Assembly: GCF_963678635.1 (NCBI RefSeq)
Contig: NC_087062.1
Coordinates: forward strand, 45,214,395 to 45,278,394
Origin: Symsagittifera roscoffensis
Taxonomy: Eukaryota > Xenacoelomorpha > Acoela > Convolutidae
Direction of reading: 5' to 3'
DNA length: 64,000 bases
Part shown: piece by piece, positions 32,290 through 44,600 of the stretch
Numbering within the stretch: the stretch's first letter is position 1
How the letters are laid out: every line of letters starts with the position of its first letter
Program-made: the position numbers and the translations under genes
Notes under the pieces: model-generated
What the model was told of the DNA's origin: nothing
Databases searched by the model: none
Seen by the model: only the letters and a program-made list of their open reading frames with translations

Positions 32290-33245
32290 TCAATCATGAC
32301 TCCTCCTTATTTTATCACCGCCGTTTGCTTTCTTGATCTTTTTTGAGATCCCGCTCCGTCCGAATCCTGCGATTCTTGGCTCGAATAAGAAACTAATCTT
32401 TGCTTCTTTGCAGTTTCCGCCTTTTTTCGAAGTTTGGCTCGCCACTACATTTTCACTCACGTTAGGCACACTGTTTGCTTCTCCGACCTCGACTGTTTCC
32501 GCACGCTCGGTATTTAAATACTCTCCGTCGGTTGATTGCGTTCCGATTTGCGTTCTCGTGGTTGTAATTGGAGGGCTCGACACACTCCTATGGCTAGGGC
32601 CAGCTTCTATCTCGTACCGTCTCCCCACTGCGAGATTCTTTGTTACTCGGAGTGGCTCATATTCGGAATCAGAATCTGATTCATTGTCGTTGTCCCAGTT
32701 CGGCGACTTCTGTCGCGTCTATCCCCATACATTTTTCGAGCCGTTTTCCTAAGCCTTTTTCGCTTCGGCCTTTTTCTGCTCGACCTGTCTTTTGACGTCA
32801 ATCATAGTCAGAGGCTTCGAAAAAATTCTTTTGGCGATTCCGGTGCCGATTTGTTGACTTTTTCCGCGACTAAGAACAGACTCATTTTGTAGTGTTAACG
32901 TGTGTTTAGATTCTTAAATCACTTTTTCTTTTAATAGTTTATACCTTTGATTGGAAGCAAAAGTTCCGCCCGTTTGCTTGGAAGCCTAGGCGTCCGATTT
33001 TCCAACCCCGATTTCTGCATGCCCTCTGAGTTACCGTGTTCCTTCGTATCACTCGGCGCCGGACCATTATCAGCAATAGCCAGCAATTGATCCTCAGCGA
33101 ATTTTCGCGGATGATTGATATGCTCAACATCGTACTCAGCATCTGACCTCTCGCCCCAATTGGTCGCTCTTGGATGAAATAGGTTACCCGCGCATGGATC
33201 ACTAGAATCTAAACACGCAAAATTTTGTATCAACACTCTCTCCAT
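32290..33245 (-). pseudogene. Element B 3' end: integrase tail remnants
   Basis: Two open stretches (33245-32931 and 32628-32290) downstream of the integrase core. They are hydrophilic, with no domain; GRRYEIEAGPSHRSV and NPRKFAEDQLL are typical of the variable C-terminal tail of Ty3/Gypsy polyproteins. Placement before the 3' LTR fits this. The frames are broken between the pieces. Confidence 0.6.
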
Positions 33246-33249
33246 ATTG

Positions 33250-34320
33250 AGGTTTTGTAACGATGGTTTTTTCGTAAGATTTTGGAGAACTGTATTTGCC
33301 TTCCGGCCGTGATGTGCTTAGAAATGCCTCATTTTGAGTGTAGCATTAGGAGCAAATCCAAGGGCACTAAGCGCGTGTTCTATCATAGGCCCAAAATTTC
33401 CATGATCTTTGTCTTTCGCATAGGTAAAAACAAAGTTTTTCAGACTACCAATTGTACGTTCCACGCACCCGGTGGCTCGATGATCATTTTCAGGAGAGTG
33501 GACAATTTATATTCCCTCGAAGTTATAAAAAGACTTTACCGCCTTTGACGTGAAACTAGAACATTGATTCATAAGATCTTTCCTAGGCACTACGTGATGA
33601 GATATATAGTGTTTCAAAAATTTTAGAAGTTTATCACTCCTACTGTTTCTTCAAATCATCGCCAATGGCCTCCGAGAAAAACGGTCCACCGCCTTAAGAA
33701 CACGTTTTTTCAGACTCATTCAGATACTTAATCGTGCCCTTCAAAGTCTTATTGAGGGCATTCATGTGGCTCCCTAGGTTCGTAAATCTTCCCAATGTCA
33801 TATTTGCCGCACATTGGCTTAAGGCTTTTACCTGCTTCGGTGCATTACTTGCAGTCATCGTTGGCCGCCAACAAACTCCGATGGATTTAAGGTAACCACA
33901 CATCCCTAGCCGCATCAAACAGATTCGCCCGGCCACTGTGGAAACAGTGAGTTCAGTTTACCACCGCCTTTTGAAGAGGGATCGGGATGACGAGTCGTTC
34001 ATCCATCAGGAGACAATTCTCACGAACAACAAAATTGTGAGTTTTTAGTCCTAAATACGCACCCATTGCGCGGATCTTTCTCTCGATTTGTGGGTCCTTG
34101 GCCTTTACTAATTCTTTGACTGCTCACATTTGAGGGTCTCCCTTGTAATTGGCTTCCACTAACTTCATGTTAAACAGTTCTGGCAATGGGTCACTCTTCC
34201 TGACAATTTTACAATCCCATGTTATCCTTGACATAACAACGTTCGCGGGGTACGCCGCCGGAAACAACTCCCCCCAAATGCCGATGGAATAGAAATAACC
34301 GTGTTGCATTCAATATCTCT
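33250..34320 (-). pseudogene. Element B integrase remnant
   Basis: The pre-integrase linker (ELFNMKLVEANYKGDPQM, 34124-34309) is followed by degraded zinc-finger and core sequence. TEAGKSLKPMC-like, YDIGKIYEPREP and a following VDRFSRRPLA-like segment (near 33700-33840, in more than one frame) are recognisable Ty3/Gypsy integrase blocks. Stops and frame changes are frequent, so no active enzyme is possible. Confidence 0.75.
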
Positions 34321-34653
34321 GACCCGTGTCGTCACCGCGTCCAATCTCCCGTCCATCAGTTCCATCTTACTGCTGCTGACGCTGCTAATTTCTGGCGATC
34401 GTAACAGAAGTTCATTTAATTTTTCAATTTTTTGCTCTTTTTTTGGAAATTTTTGTTTGCAAACTGAAAATAAGAATTAAAATTAGACTCACGCAATTGC
34501 CAATTACCAATTGATTTGACTATTTTCGCGCCTTTGCGGTCGTTGCACGCAATTATGCACATGGTTGCATTCTGATTGGTCGTTGAACAATCACATGATT
34601 TTCTGGCCTCATCCGTTAGAGGTCTGCGACTATTCTGTCCTATTTTGTTCTCA

Positions 34654-35424
34654 TTAGCTAACAAAAATTGGTTTACTGGACTTGCTATTTGCCACTCCGG
34701 TGGTTTTGTGCACTTGATAACCGAGGGAAATGTTAAATGATCTCATTTTTGCTACCGTGAACGTATTATCATAAAGGCTCACCCGCGATGCCTCCGTCAC
34801 CAGATGGTTGCCGTGATAAATAATCGTCCAGTCCTCTTTTGGCTCTGTGTTCAATTTTAAAGTCAAATGGAATAGTTCTATCAATCAAACGTGTCAGACG
34901 GCTAAACATGATTTTAATTTTCAAGTTATTTCCGTTCAACAAGGTTACTAAGGCTTTATGATCTGTTACAACAGTAAATTGTTTATCAAAAACGTAGTTT
35001 CTAAAGTATTCCGAATCCCAGACTACCTACTGCCAACATTGAGTACTTCTTTTCCGCCGCATTTAAGAATCGGGAAGCGAACGGAATAGGCCGCCACCTT
35101 TCGGATCCGAATTGTTCGGGAACCGTTCCTAGGCCATTATGACTCGCATCGTAAACAATACGGATATCTTTATGCACGTCAAAGTGTTAGGCGAAAACAG
35201 GAGGAAAATTTGCGACCTGTTTACTAGCGTTTCGAACGCTAGTTGACATTCGTTCGTCCAAACGAATTCATTTTGTTGCTAAGGAGCGGCCGCAATGGCG
35301 CTGCATATTCCGCTAGTGCCGGTAGATAATTATGAAGACTATGTATCGAACCCATAAATGACTTGAGTTGTGATAAAGACTTAGGAGAAGCTAATTTATC
35401 AAAAGGGTCCGTTTTTCGAACCAA
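34654..35424 (-). pseudogene. Element B RT connection and RNase H remnant
   Basis: The connection block SLSQLKSFMGSIHSLHNYLP at 35239-35424 is followed by an RNase H segment with FTVVTDHKALVTLLNG, near 34925-34980, and FKIEHR near 34850. These are standard Ty3/Gypsy blocks. Frames change between them. Confidence 0.8.
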
Positions 35425-36060
35425 TGGTGTAACACCAGAACTTGTGATCCGATGGCCAAGCCATTCGTATTCATTTCATGAGAATTTACACTTTTCCAAT
35501 TTAAGTGCCATTTTTTAAAATCAAGTTTCCCCGAAGTTTTCTTCACTAAGGAGATGTGTTCAATTTTACAACCTTTTGACATAACTAGGATGTCTTCGAT
35601 ACATGCGCGCGCACATGGAAATTCCAAAAGAATTGCGTCCATGACCCGTTTAAATTCCGCCGGCATAGTTGTTAAACCTTAAAATCGCGTTTTATACTGG
35701 TACATTCCCGTGGATCGACCTCCTACTAATGAAAAACTGCAGAGTTGACTAGTACTTTCATTCAAAGGTAGTTGCCCGTATGCGTACGTCAGATCCCTTG
35801 TTGTAGAAAAAAAACATACCCTTGCTTTCGTTCACTTATTGTTTGTCCCACAATATCCATCAGCTTCTCAATATTCGGCATCTGTTAAGTTTTACCGACC
35901 CATCCGTTTTCACGGTAATGACGATCGGGGAGACGAAGTAATTATCTGAAAATTCTTCTAACTTTTGAATATGAATTGTGCCAGGAGTTTATCAATCTCC
36001 TTACCTACTTTCTCTTGCAATGTAATGGGCACTCCTCTGCCCTTTTAATGAATCGGCATC
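35391..36060 (-). pseudogene. Element B reverse transcriptase remnant
   Basis: MPAEFKRVMDAILLEF followed by ACIEDILVMSKG, where a functional enzyme has a Y/F-x-DD box; the box here reads IEDI and is mutated. Upstream RT blocks can be followed only in fragments with stops. It sits between protease and RNase H as expected. Confidence 0.82.
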
Positions 36061-36126
36061 AGGTTTATAGTTACGGATGCGCCCTACCCTATGAAAACGA
36101 TTATAGAATTGCTTACTAAAACGATT

Positions 36127-36556
36127 CTACCAGTCTTCGAGATCTTTTCTCGGCTCAGTGGCCTCGATTTGCTTCTGGATGTTGTGCACACCTTGCTCCG
36201 CTGGCGCTTGAACCAATATCAACCCCAGCTCCGGCATCAAATCCCGACCAATGATGGATGTTCGACAGCCTCCGATCATATTGATGACCGCTTGCGTTGT
36301 CCATATGTCAGATTGAAGTGTAACGACCATCTTGTCCATAAGTTTTAGTGGATTGAACTGGTCATCCATCCTTTGGATGCAACTGCTGCAGCTGCACATT
36401 ACGTGTCCCTAAGGTACCTTTTAGTTCTCCTATAGTAAAACTAGAAATGGGTAATCCGCTATCGGTCCAGGCTTGGGTCAAATGACCGTTAATTTTTAGT
36501 GCCAGTTTTGGCCCCGCGACTTTCAATTCCTCCTCCTGTTTTCGCGTAACTGACAT
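36127..36556 (-). pseudogene. Element B aspartic protease remnant
   Basis: AWTDSGLPISSFTIGE (near 36450) carries the DSG active-site triad of a retroelement protease, and IIGRDLMPELGLIL (near 36230) matches the conserved second block (GRDxLxxLG). The two parts are in different frames. The enzyme would process the Gag-Pol polyprotein. Confidence 0.78.
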
Positions 36557-36671
36557 GACAACATATTCCGTCGAACTGTCTGAATCCCACCCATGTGCTA
36601 CCGCGTTTGAGTCGGTTACCTATTCGACGAAACTTCCATATTTCGATATGTTTTTCTCCGGATCGTTTTGA

Positions 36672-37600
36672 TTAAGCTCTCCCTCGGTGCCATCTTTGTG
36701 AATCAACCCCACGCGTCCCCTTCCAGCTGCTCTGCGACCCCGGCACGTCAGTGTCCAATTTTTTGACAAAAATTACACGAGCAGTATGTTCCAGGGTAAA
36801 ACCGCTCTGATCACAGTTAAAACACTTCCGGTCCGCTCCGCCGCCGCCACGATTAGTTCCTCTGCCAAACCCTCGGCCGCCCCGTAGGAGTGGTCGGCGA
36901 TAGCCACCACGAACGACATTTGTTGGCTCTGTCCTTATTTGCAGCGCCGCCGCCGGAAACTTTATACGTCTTGGCGTATTTATCTTCCCGCTCACATGAC
37001 AGAGCAATTCGGTAGACCTCATCCGGCGTCTTAGTTGAGCGACAGATATCCGTTTGTGCCTCTTTTTTGGACATATTTACTATAAATACGTCGCGTAAAA
37101 TCCGTCGCTCCAGAGTTCCCAGATCGCATATGGCTGCTAATCCACTAAAACCCGATTGAAACGTTTCCAGTGTCTCCCCCTCTCGTTGCTTTCGGGATAA
37201 TTATTGAAATGTCTCGAACGTTTCGTTTCTTTCCTTCCTAAACACGCTTTCGATTTTGTCTAATACGCGTTGGTACCGGGTAGCCGCCAAATCCAGATGG
37301 GATTTTCGGTTGTGCAGTTCATCCTGGCCGCGCTCCCCGAGGCAAAGTTAGAGATTAGTAATTAGTGTTTGCTCTGCCTCCAGGCAATTTTTTCCGCTCA
37401 ATTCCGCTGGCAGATCCGCAATCTGCGCCTCAATTAATGCCCGAGCAAATTAAAAAATGCCGTCGGATTAAATGAATGCTTCGCTATTGCCCCCCAGTTA
37501 AAACGAGTAATCCAATGCTCCCTTATCATTGGTGCTTCCGTGCACTTGCTAGGCCAAAATGCCGTAATTGCTAGTGGATTCTTTCCCGTCCCCTCAACGT
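36672..37600 (-). pseudogene. Element B Gag remnant with a zinc knuckle
   Basis: Capsid-like fragments (TPDEVYRIALSCEREDKYA, 36853-37074) are followed by an RGG-rich stretch and CFNCDQSGFTLEHTA, a damaged CCHC knuckle, near 36760-36830. It lies directly after the 5' LTR and primer site. No continuous frame survives. Confidence 0.75.
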
Positions 37601-37618
37601 ATCCTGCTTGCTGCGCCA
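37601..37618 (-). promoter_or_regulatory. Element B tRNA primer-binding site
   Basis: In element orientation TGGCGCAGCAAGCAGGA follows the CA end of the 5' LTR without a gap. Its complement, TCCTGCTTGCTGCGCCA, looks like the 3' end of a serine tRNA (…AATCCTGC…GCGCCA) including the CCA tail. Confidence 0.75.
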
Positions 37619-37860
37619 TGAGAAAAACGAGAATCGATATAATATATTTCTTTACAATAAGTCTCAAACTTATACCGTAAGCTATCAGTCCTTCTACTGT
37701 TTCAGATAACGAGCACACACAATGTTAGCTGACAGGTACTTAACCAATTGGAACCAAGGTCTTCGACAGCACCAGTGGCGCCAGAAATCAAACTCAATAA
37801 ACAATATAAACAATCTAATTGAACTCAATAAATCATCCTATGAAATGTATATATATGACA
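37619..37860 (-). repeat. 5' LTR of element B
   Basis: 242 bp, partner of 31854-32095, beginning TGTCATATATATACATTTCA. It is followed on its outer side by AGGT (37861-37864), the target duplication. Confidence 0.94.
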
Positions 37861-37981
37861 AGGTCTCAAAATGAGGTAGAAAAACTTTGAATTGGCTCAA
37901 TAAAATTAATCTGCGGGAAAAAAATTACTAATATCCAATATATATGTCCCTACCAATGCTTTCATTGAACATGATGAATAG

Positions 37982-38794
37982 GATATTTACCCTAGGGAAC
38001 TCTGCAGCATCCGTCCATCTGAGGGCAGTCCTGACAAATTTATCAGCGCTCGCATTAATAAGATAAGGGTATCAATGCTAAGTAATAGACCAGCGCTGTG
38101 TAAGAAAACTGACTCTCAGGAACAAGGGTTTGAGAGTTTCGTAAAGCCAGTCCTCGTATACGGCTTAAAGACCCTTTTTTATCAGGTGTTTTGATCGTGG
38201 TAGCTAAAAAGCACTTATACAACAGTATATAAAAACGTGCATAAGATTAGAAAAAGCGGTATTAGACGAAGGAAGTGAATGAAAAATCAAAACAACACCA
38301 GTCGCACATCAACTATGCTGTAGAAGCGTCAAACTGAATGCTTTTCCGAAAACATCGAAGTCAAAAGCCTACATGGACTACATGGACAACTAAGGTTCGG
38401 CGAAAAGTTAGAAGCGGCAGTAATTGGCATTTATTATTCACCATGCGCTCATGAAAAAACTGACGAGGTCAACCGGTAGCACAGTCCGATCATCAAGTTT
38501 AGCTTCACGGAGAGTGGGAAATTTAAAGCAATTGAAATCGACAAAAAGTCGCAAAGAGTTCAGCTTGCCAATGGAAACTGCGACAGAATACTTTTTAGCA
38601 ATGAAGAGAGGAACAAAAATCTCCGAGACAAACATTATGAACCCTCGGTTCAGACCTCTGACAGTGCTGCTAATATAGAAGGAATTGAAAGAAACACAGA
38701 TATTTCCCAGCAGTCCAGTAAAAGGGGTCCAAGAAAAATATTTTGTTGTCTTTTACGAGACTGTAATGAGACATATGTCTATGATAGTGGTTAG
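37982..38794 (+). pseudogene. Unrecognised coding-like tract, one frame with four stops
   Basis: One forward frame (codon starts at 37982, 38279, 38324, 38480) is open at 37982-38191, 38279-38320, 38324-38476 and 38480-38791. It has TGA at 38192 and TAG at 38321, 38477 and 38792, and weaker sequence at 38195-38278. The text reads like real protein (SPDKFISARINKIRVSML; EVKSLHGLHGQLRFGEKL; SGKFKAIEIDKKSQRVQLAN; FSNEERNKNLRDKHYEPSV) and is mostly hydrophilic and charged. I do not recognise the family. It may be a decayed ORF of a retroelement lying between elements B and C, or a dead host gene. The overlapping ATG ORF at 38424-38678 is a shadow. Confidence 0.4.
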
Positions 38795-39805
38795 ACTGAA
38801 CACATGCAAAAATCCACTTGCATTTGAAATAGGTCAACCAATCAGAACTCACCGTCTCAGCATCCCAACTGAATTGGCCTGTCTTTGCATCAAACCAAGG
38901 CACTAGCACGGTTAATGAGTTGCTACAGGGTCCGCTCTGCACTCATCGGTCAATCCAAGCGGCCGAGTCATGGAGACACTGTCTCGGTGCGTACATTCAA
39001 GAGGCAAAAAATGCAGAATCTAGCGTTATGAGTTCCTTAGTTACCTCAGAAAAAATAAACCAGTTCGCAATGGGAGAATTTCACTTCGTTTGACTAGATC
39101 TAATGACTTGGTAGAGCCCAAACAGTGCCCCTGAAAATATTCAGTTGATATGCAGATGGGGGAAAACTTTTATTATACGCCAAAATGAGCTTTTCAACTA
39201 GAAATAAAAACAGTTTTCAAAGCTTAGGTCTGCGCTTTTCCAGCCCGACAAATATGAAAATTACGTTTGGAAAAACTTCATGTTTCTTTTTTGAATCGTT
39301 TTCAACTTAGTTTTAAGTATTTTGCCTATATTTTCTTTCAATTTTTTTGTTAGCTCTTTTTGTGTCTAACAATCTTGAATTGAATAAGAAATAATTTGTA
39401 CCAATTGTCTCGACCAAACCAAAGCTGGCTTTTAGCTCCTAATGATATACCAAGGTTACTCGCAGACACGGGGAGGCAGTATTGGAAGTGTGAAAAATCT
39501 GAAAAGTATAATTACCTTGATGTAATAATCGTGCAGTACTGTTTTACAATCATTAAGTAGAATGGCTGTTACGTCAATAATTTGGTAATTGCCAAAATTG
39601 ATGAAGCTTCTCGACGGTGAATGTTCAATTGTTAGCTAAGTTACTGTTTTAATCTTGGCCTATTTAGTTCAACCAATCTTTTAACTTCGTTTCAGTCTAA
39701 TTTTAAGAATTAATCAGCGTACTTAGAACACTTTTGATATCTGACTCCAGCTTAACCTCCTTACCTTAGATGTCGAACTAAGAACCAAAACGGGAATTCT
39801 TTACA
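38795..39805. other. Spacer including the presumed 5' LTR of element C
   Basis: No gene. The right end (…GGGAATTCTTTACA, 39792-39805) directly precedes a primer-binding site, so the final few hundred bases should be the 5' LTR of element C. Its left boundary cannot be set because no second copy was found. Confidence 0.5.
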
Positions 39806-39828
39806 TGGCGGGGTCAACCGATTCGAAC
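39806..39828 (+). promoter_or_regulatory. Element C tRNA primer-binding site
   Basis: TGGCGGGGTCAACCGATTCG, then AAC, follows TTTACA. Its complement runs through a T-loop (GTTCGAATC), the acceptor strand TGACCCC, a discriminator base and CCA, so it matches a whole tRNA 3' end. This is unusually complete for such a decayed element. The tRNA identity is not assigned. Confidence 0.85.
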
Positions 39829-39890
39829 TTACGAGGACTGCATTTCTTCTGGAACCATTCAACAATTGAAATCCTTCAAGATTGGGAAAA

Positions 39891-40770
39891 ATGAGCAAAA
39901 CATTTCACATTACGATCATAGCAACAGACTCCGTAGATATAGAGGATGTTATTGACTCACCAGAACGCGAACCCTTACATGCTCCTATTCCTGAACATCC
40001 AGCCGAAAACGAAGATGTTACGCGGCGACAAATAGAGAAGCAAGTACACAGAACCGTAAACTATCACACCGAAGAAGTGAAAAGACGCAGACAAGAAGAC
40101 ATTAACAAGTTAACGGCCTAAGAAAAGGAGGTATCGACAAGAAATCTAAACACCATTTCTACCTAGCATTAGGTAAAGACTTTCAAAAAAGCTTTGTTCA
40201 TAAAATGCATGGAAAAAATAGATTCTGGATATTGTAGAATAGATTCTGGAATTATGGCAGTTGCTTAAAACAATTTTACATCAGGAACAATCCTTCCATT
40301 TGAGCGCTTTGAATTTTTTAGTAGACGCCAAAGGGAAAACAAAATTGTGGAAAAATTTTACGAATTTTTGACAAACTGGCAAAAATGTTTAGTTTGGCAG
40401 ATTTTGAGTCAAAACTGATGAGGTAAATTTTCATAACAAACATGAGAAACGTGGAAATACAAAAAAAAATTGTATTGATTACTTAACTCCCGATAACGTC
40501 CTAACTTAGGTTTTAGTTCAGGAAAAAGGAACTCGAATACATCAACAATGCGGAAAAATACCTAATGCTTATTTATCAGATAGAAACAGGAATGCCATAA
40601 ACGAACCTACCTTTAAAATATCAGAGGCCCTGAAAAGTCAAAATTGTGGACAAATATTTATAAAAGGATATCTCTCAGTATGCACAGTCAGAGAAACATC
40701 GTGCAACCGAAAGTGCGGACGAAAAGAACACTTAGCAAAACCTTGTAGGAGCACAGGACGACCGCAAGTT
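39891..40770 (+). pseudogene. Element C Gag remnant with zinc knuckle
   Basis: An ATG ORF of 76 codons (MSKTFHITIIATDSVDIED, ending at 40121) lies 63 bp after the primer site and is rich in charged residues. Further on, CNRKCGRKEHLAKPC near 40700-40745 is a CX3CX4HX4C knuckle, one residue longer than usual. The DNA between has several stops. Confidence 0.6.
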
Positions 40771-40799
40771 TAAACCAATGTAGTCGATCAAGCAATTAC

Positions 40800-42700
40800 A
40801 GAGGCTGAAGGAGCAAGTCAACACGAAGACATCAACGCCGAACCAGAACTTCAGGTCAACTTAGATGACTTTAAAAAACTGGCAATTGACGAAGAAACCG
40901 AAATCAACAACCTACGTGACAGAGCAGAAAACAGTATTGGAAACGTACTCTTACAAGAAGGCCAAGAAATGAAGAAAACAATAAGGGTATCCCCTGGGGA
41001 CAATAACTCATTCGAAACAGAAATCCAAATCGTTTCGGCCAGTATTTTGAAATGAGACCGTCTACTTGAACTCAAGATCAGAAATCTTCTTGTAAAAAAA
41101 GAGCCAGTAGATCAACCCACAAAGGGATGATGTCAAGGGTTCGGTAGTATCATAAACGAGATAGGAAGAGTAATCGTAAGAATCCAGTCAAATGGATGGA
41201 CAGCCAATGAACAGAAGTTATTTATCACGGAGGCAGCTGAAAATTTTTATTGATAAAAGATATTCTATTTATTTTGGGTATCAAAGTATCACAAATTCCT
41301 GCCCCTCGATGTAGATAAACAAGCTACAAATAAATCTGCCAAGTCTGACCATGCAGCGCTGCAGCACAGTACGAAAATCAATTTGAATCAGACAAACCCA
41401 TCAACCCAACTGTTGAAAACGCTGAACTAAATGAGTTCAGAAAAGTTATTCTTAAATATTTCCAAATATCACTCACTATAAGAAAAGGTAGATCTGAAAG
41501 ATTTAGAGAAAACACTTTTCGTTTTCAAGTAAAAAGAAAACGAACCCCTTTACGCTTACTTCCAAAAGTAAAACTATGTGTAGACCAAATTTTAAATGAC
41601 GGCCATCTATAAAACGAATTAAATGCTCGAAGGATTCTTTTATCAGCCCTAATGTAGCAACTGCTAAACGAGACGGCTCACTTAAGCTAGCCATCCACAC
41701 AAAAAAATTGACTAAACAAGTATAAAGAAACCAGTTTCAAATGAAAAATCTCTTTGAACTAATAAAAGACGTGGCGCTTACAATTAGCGGAAACTCCGAA
41801 AATTACGTATAGTTTTCCTTGTTAAGCCTCGAGTACGCGTAGAGCCAAATTCCACTTTTTTTAAAGCAAGTAATCAATGCAAGCTTTATATTGTGGGTTG
41901 AGACTTAACGGGCTCATACCGTTTCAAAAATGGGTTTCACTGATTGGGCGACATGCCCATTGATATTCAACCCAATATGGTCATGTTAAGGGGAAAATAG
42001 CAAAGACACGTTTTTACCTAGACAATATACTTGTAGCTGAAGTTGGAAAAGTTTGTGATCACAGCAAAACTGTTTAAAAAAATTGAAAACACTAGTCGAT
42101 GAGGGTTTAACCATCATATGAAAAAAATGCAGTTTTTAACACACTAGATCAAATGATTGGTCTTTAAACTAAACTACCTCAGAGCGAAACCCTAACCCAT
42201 AAAGATGACCCAAAAAAAATCTCAAAAAATCAAGATGCATAGAAGATATTAGATCACTACTGGGACCCATAATTCTTTTCAACAAATTCATAACTAACTA
42301 AGCAACACTTTCATCACCGTTTGGAAAATTAATGCAGAATAATAAAAAAAAACTCTGTAAGAAAGAACACCAAGAAGCTTTTGAGAAATTAAAATCTGTT
42401 TCGAAATCTGTAAGGAATCATCATTTCGACGTACTGAAAAAACTAGGATTAAAAGTGACGCTTCACATACGGGACTTGGGGCTTTAATTCGCATCACGTT
42501 TTTAAAACGGAGCTGAGATAAAATACAGTACAAACAATCAAGAACTGTTAAGACTAGTTTAGTCATTGGACCACTTAAAAAAAATTTTTCTTGGGGTCCA
42601 AACTTAAAGTTTTTAACTGACCAAAACGCATTGATCGGAGCACTAAGAGACGACGATACGCGCAATCGAGCCTAACTCGATAGGCCGTCAAATTACTCCC
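40800..42700 (+). pseudogene. Element C protease, RT and RNase H remnants
   Basis: A protease-like block (KLFITEAAENF…DILFILGIKVSQI, near 41215-41300) is followed by unreadable RT sequence. RNase H blocks follow: IKSDASHTGLGALIRIT near 42450-42495, and LKFLTDQNALIGALRDD near 42605-42655. These are Ty3/Gypsy-type. The catalytic RT box could not be located. Confidence 0.6.
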
Positions 42701-43369
42701 TCATGAATTTTCGGTCGAAGAAATGCCTGAAAACATATCGGTTTTGGAGACTTCCTTTCACGACGCCCTACAAACAAACCCACAACGATTTCAGAGGATG
42801 GAGGATGAAGAGAAATTCGTTATTGCATCTGTGGATAATATCGAGATACTCCTAGCTTTGACAAAGCAATACCTGAAACTCAAATTGACAGAGAACAACT
42901 CGCTCTCGACAGCCTTCAATTGTTAATGTAATGTATTCGGTCAAAACCATTAAATAACCAAAGAAAGAAATTGAAAGGGAACAATTAATCCATTGCGCTG
43001 CAGAACAGCTTCAAAACATTCACTATTGCGCAAAGGCGTCAAAACTTTCATAATTGAACAGAGTTTTACACAGAGTGTAAAACAGCTGATTTCGCATTAA
43101 ACACTTAGCGTTTCAAATCCAACAATTACGATCTAAGTAGAATGGAAACGCCGGAAAACTTGAAGTTTACTACCTACCACCCCATCTTCACCAAAGAAGA
43201 GTGAATAATTGAAACGTAAAGTTTTGCCTTCTAAATGGCCCAATTTATGACCATATTTATGAGGTAGCTAGTTGATCAGGATCTTATACTAAAAAAAGAC
43301 AAAAAAGCCATTACTGAAAATCAAAAATAAGATATTGCATCATTGGGAAATTACTATAAACATTGCATA

Positions 43370-44600
43370 GACAGCTTACATACTAACGCAGGCTGCTTTT
43401 ATTTCGACGGACGCCTAAATATCCCAGCTAGCCTGTGAACACCGATGTTAATCCCATTCACACGAGTCTCACCATGGTCAAATTGCTACGAAGAGCTTAG
43501 CCCTCCAGTATGTGTGAGCAAAGATTTATCGGGAAAAAGAGGTCCACGCGGAAAATTGTATCGATTGTTTCAAGGCCGGTAAGAATCTAAAACTTTTAAT
43601 ACCCACTTCTCAAGTCAGAACATTCTCCCCGGCGGTTGAGTCGAACAAAAACATGGAGCTAGATTTCGCCGGACCTGTACCGGTTGTGTGCAGAACAAAA
43701 AATACGTCTTAGTTTGTGTCGATCGCTTCTCCAAAAAGCCATCCGCGCAAATCAATTCAAGTATATCGACAAAATTCATAACAACTTTCTCACAAAACTA
43801 CTACACTAGATCAAAACTACAGTAGCACTACCCGGTATCCTACGAAATATTCGAGCAGACCAAGGGTCGGGATTCATAGCTAAGGAAGTCAAAGAGTTCT
43901 GTCAAGAATATAAGATTAACCTAATCTTAGTCCGGTGGGGGATCATAGAGCCACTGGTTTGGTAAATTCAAAACAATCGCTAGAAACTACTATGCTAAAA
44001 GTTCTGAAATGCATTGGAACTGTTAAACAGTAATCAATGAACTGCACTCTTTTTGATCCTCATTTCGACAAGACTGCAAACACTGTGTGGCACAATCTAG
44101 TAAAACTTCCGTCGGAACAAAACTTAGTTGGGATCGAATAATTCTTTGCTTAGAAAAAGGACGAAGGATGATGTGTCGAGATAACAGGGATAGTTCGGAC
44201 GCACAGGATCACATTGAAGATGCCGAACTAGACAGGTCTGACTCCTCGAGACAAGAATTCTCTAATGCAGCAAAATACGTCCCAACAAGGGCAGGATCAC
44301 CAATCAGAGTTTTGGAAAAAACTCGAAAACGAGCCGCTCAAGGACTTCGAGAAATCGAGAAATACATCTCAGGGTAAGACAATCAGTTTTCGTAGCGTTC
44401 AAGATAGAAAAAAAAACCATTCTACAAAAAACTCACGGACAAAATTGTTAGAGAAAATGATTATACGGTAACACTTAAGAGCGGGAAAATCTTACGTAAT
44501 TCTAATTTAGCGATAAAGACTGACAAACAGGACCTTTACAAAAAACCGAGGTGCACCGGAAAGAAAGGTCAGAGATTGAAGTTCTACGCTACTAAGTACC
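43370..44600 (+). pseudogene. Element C integrase remnant
   Basis: HHGQIATKSLA-like zinc finger near 43470, MELDFAGPVPVVC with the first core Asp near 43650, VCVDRFSKKPSAQ near 43715 and NIRADQGSGFIAKEVKEF with the second Asp near 43845 are clear, but lie in more than one frame. After the core, KLTDKIVRENDYTVTLKSGK near 44430-44490 is the C-terminal part. Confidence 0.78.

Larger units (their letters stand above)
31854..37860 (-). mobile_element. Full-length decayed Ty3/Gypsy retrotransposon B with LTRs and target duplication
   Basis: 6,007 bp flanked by two 242-bp LTRs (31854-32095 and 37619-37860). The LTRs begin TGTCAT and end TTTCTCA in element orientation and differ at about 23 positions by my count (about 90% identical). 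The 4-bp string AGGT lies on both sides (31850-31853 and 37861-37864), as expected of an integrase-made target duplication. Gag, protease, RT, RNase H and integrase remnants lie in order on the minus strand with many stops and shifts, so it is a dead copy. Confidence 0.95.

Noticed and set aside
32333-32752. 139-codon plus-strand ORF
   Set aside because: It is the complement of the tail of element B, which reads on the minus strand in context with integrase and LTR.
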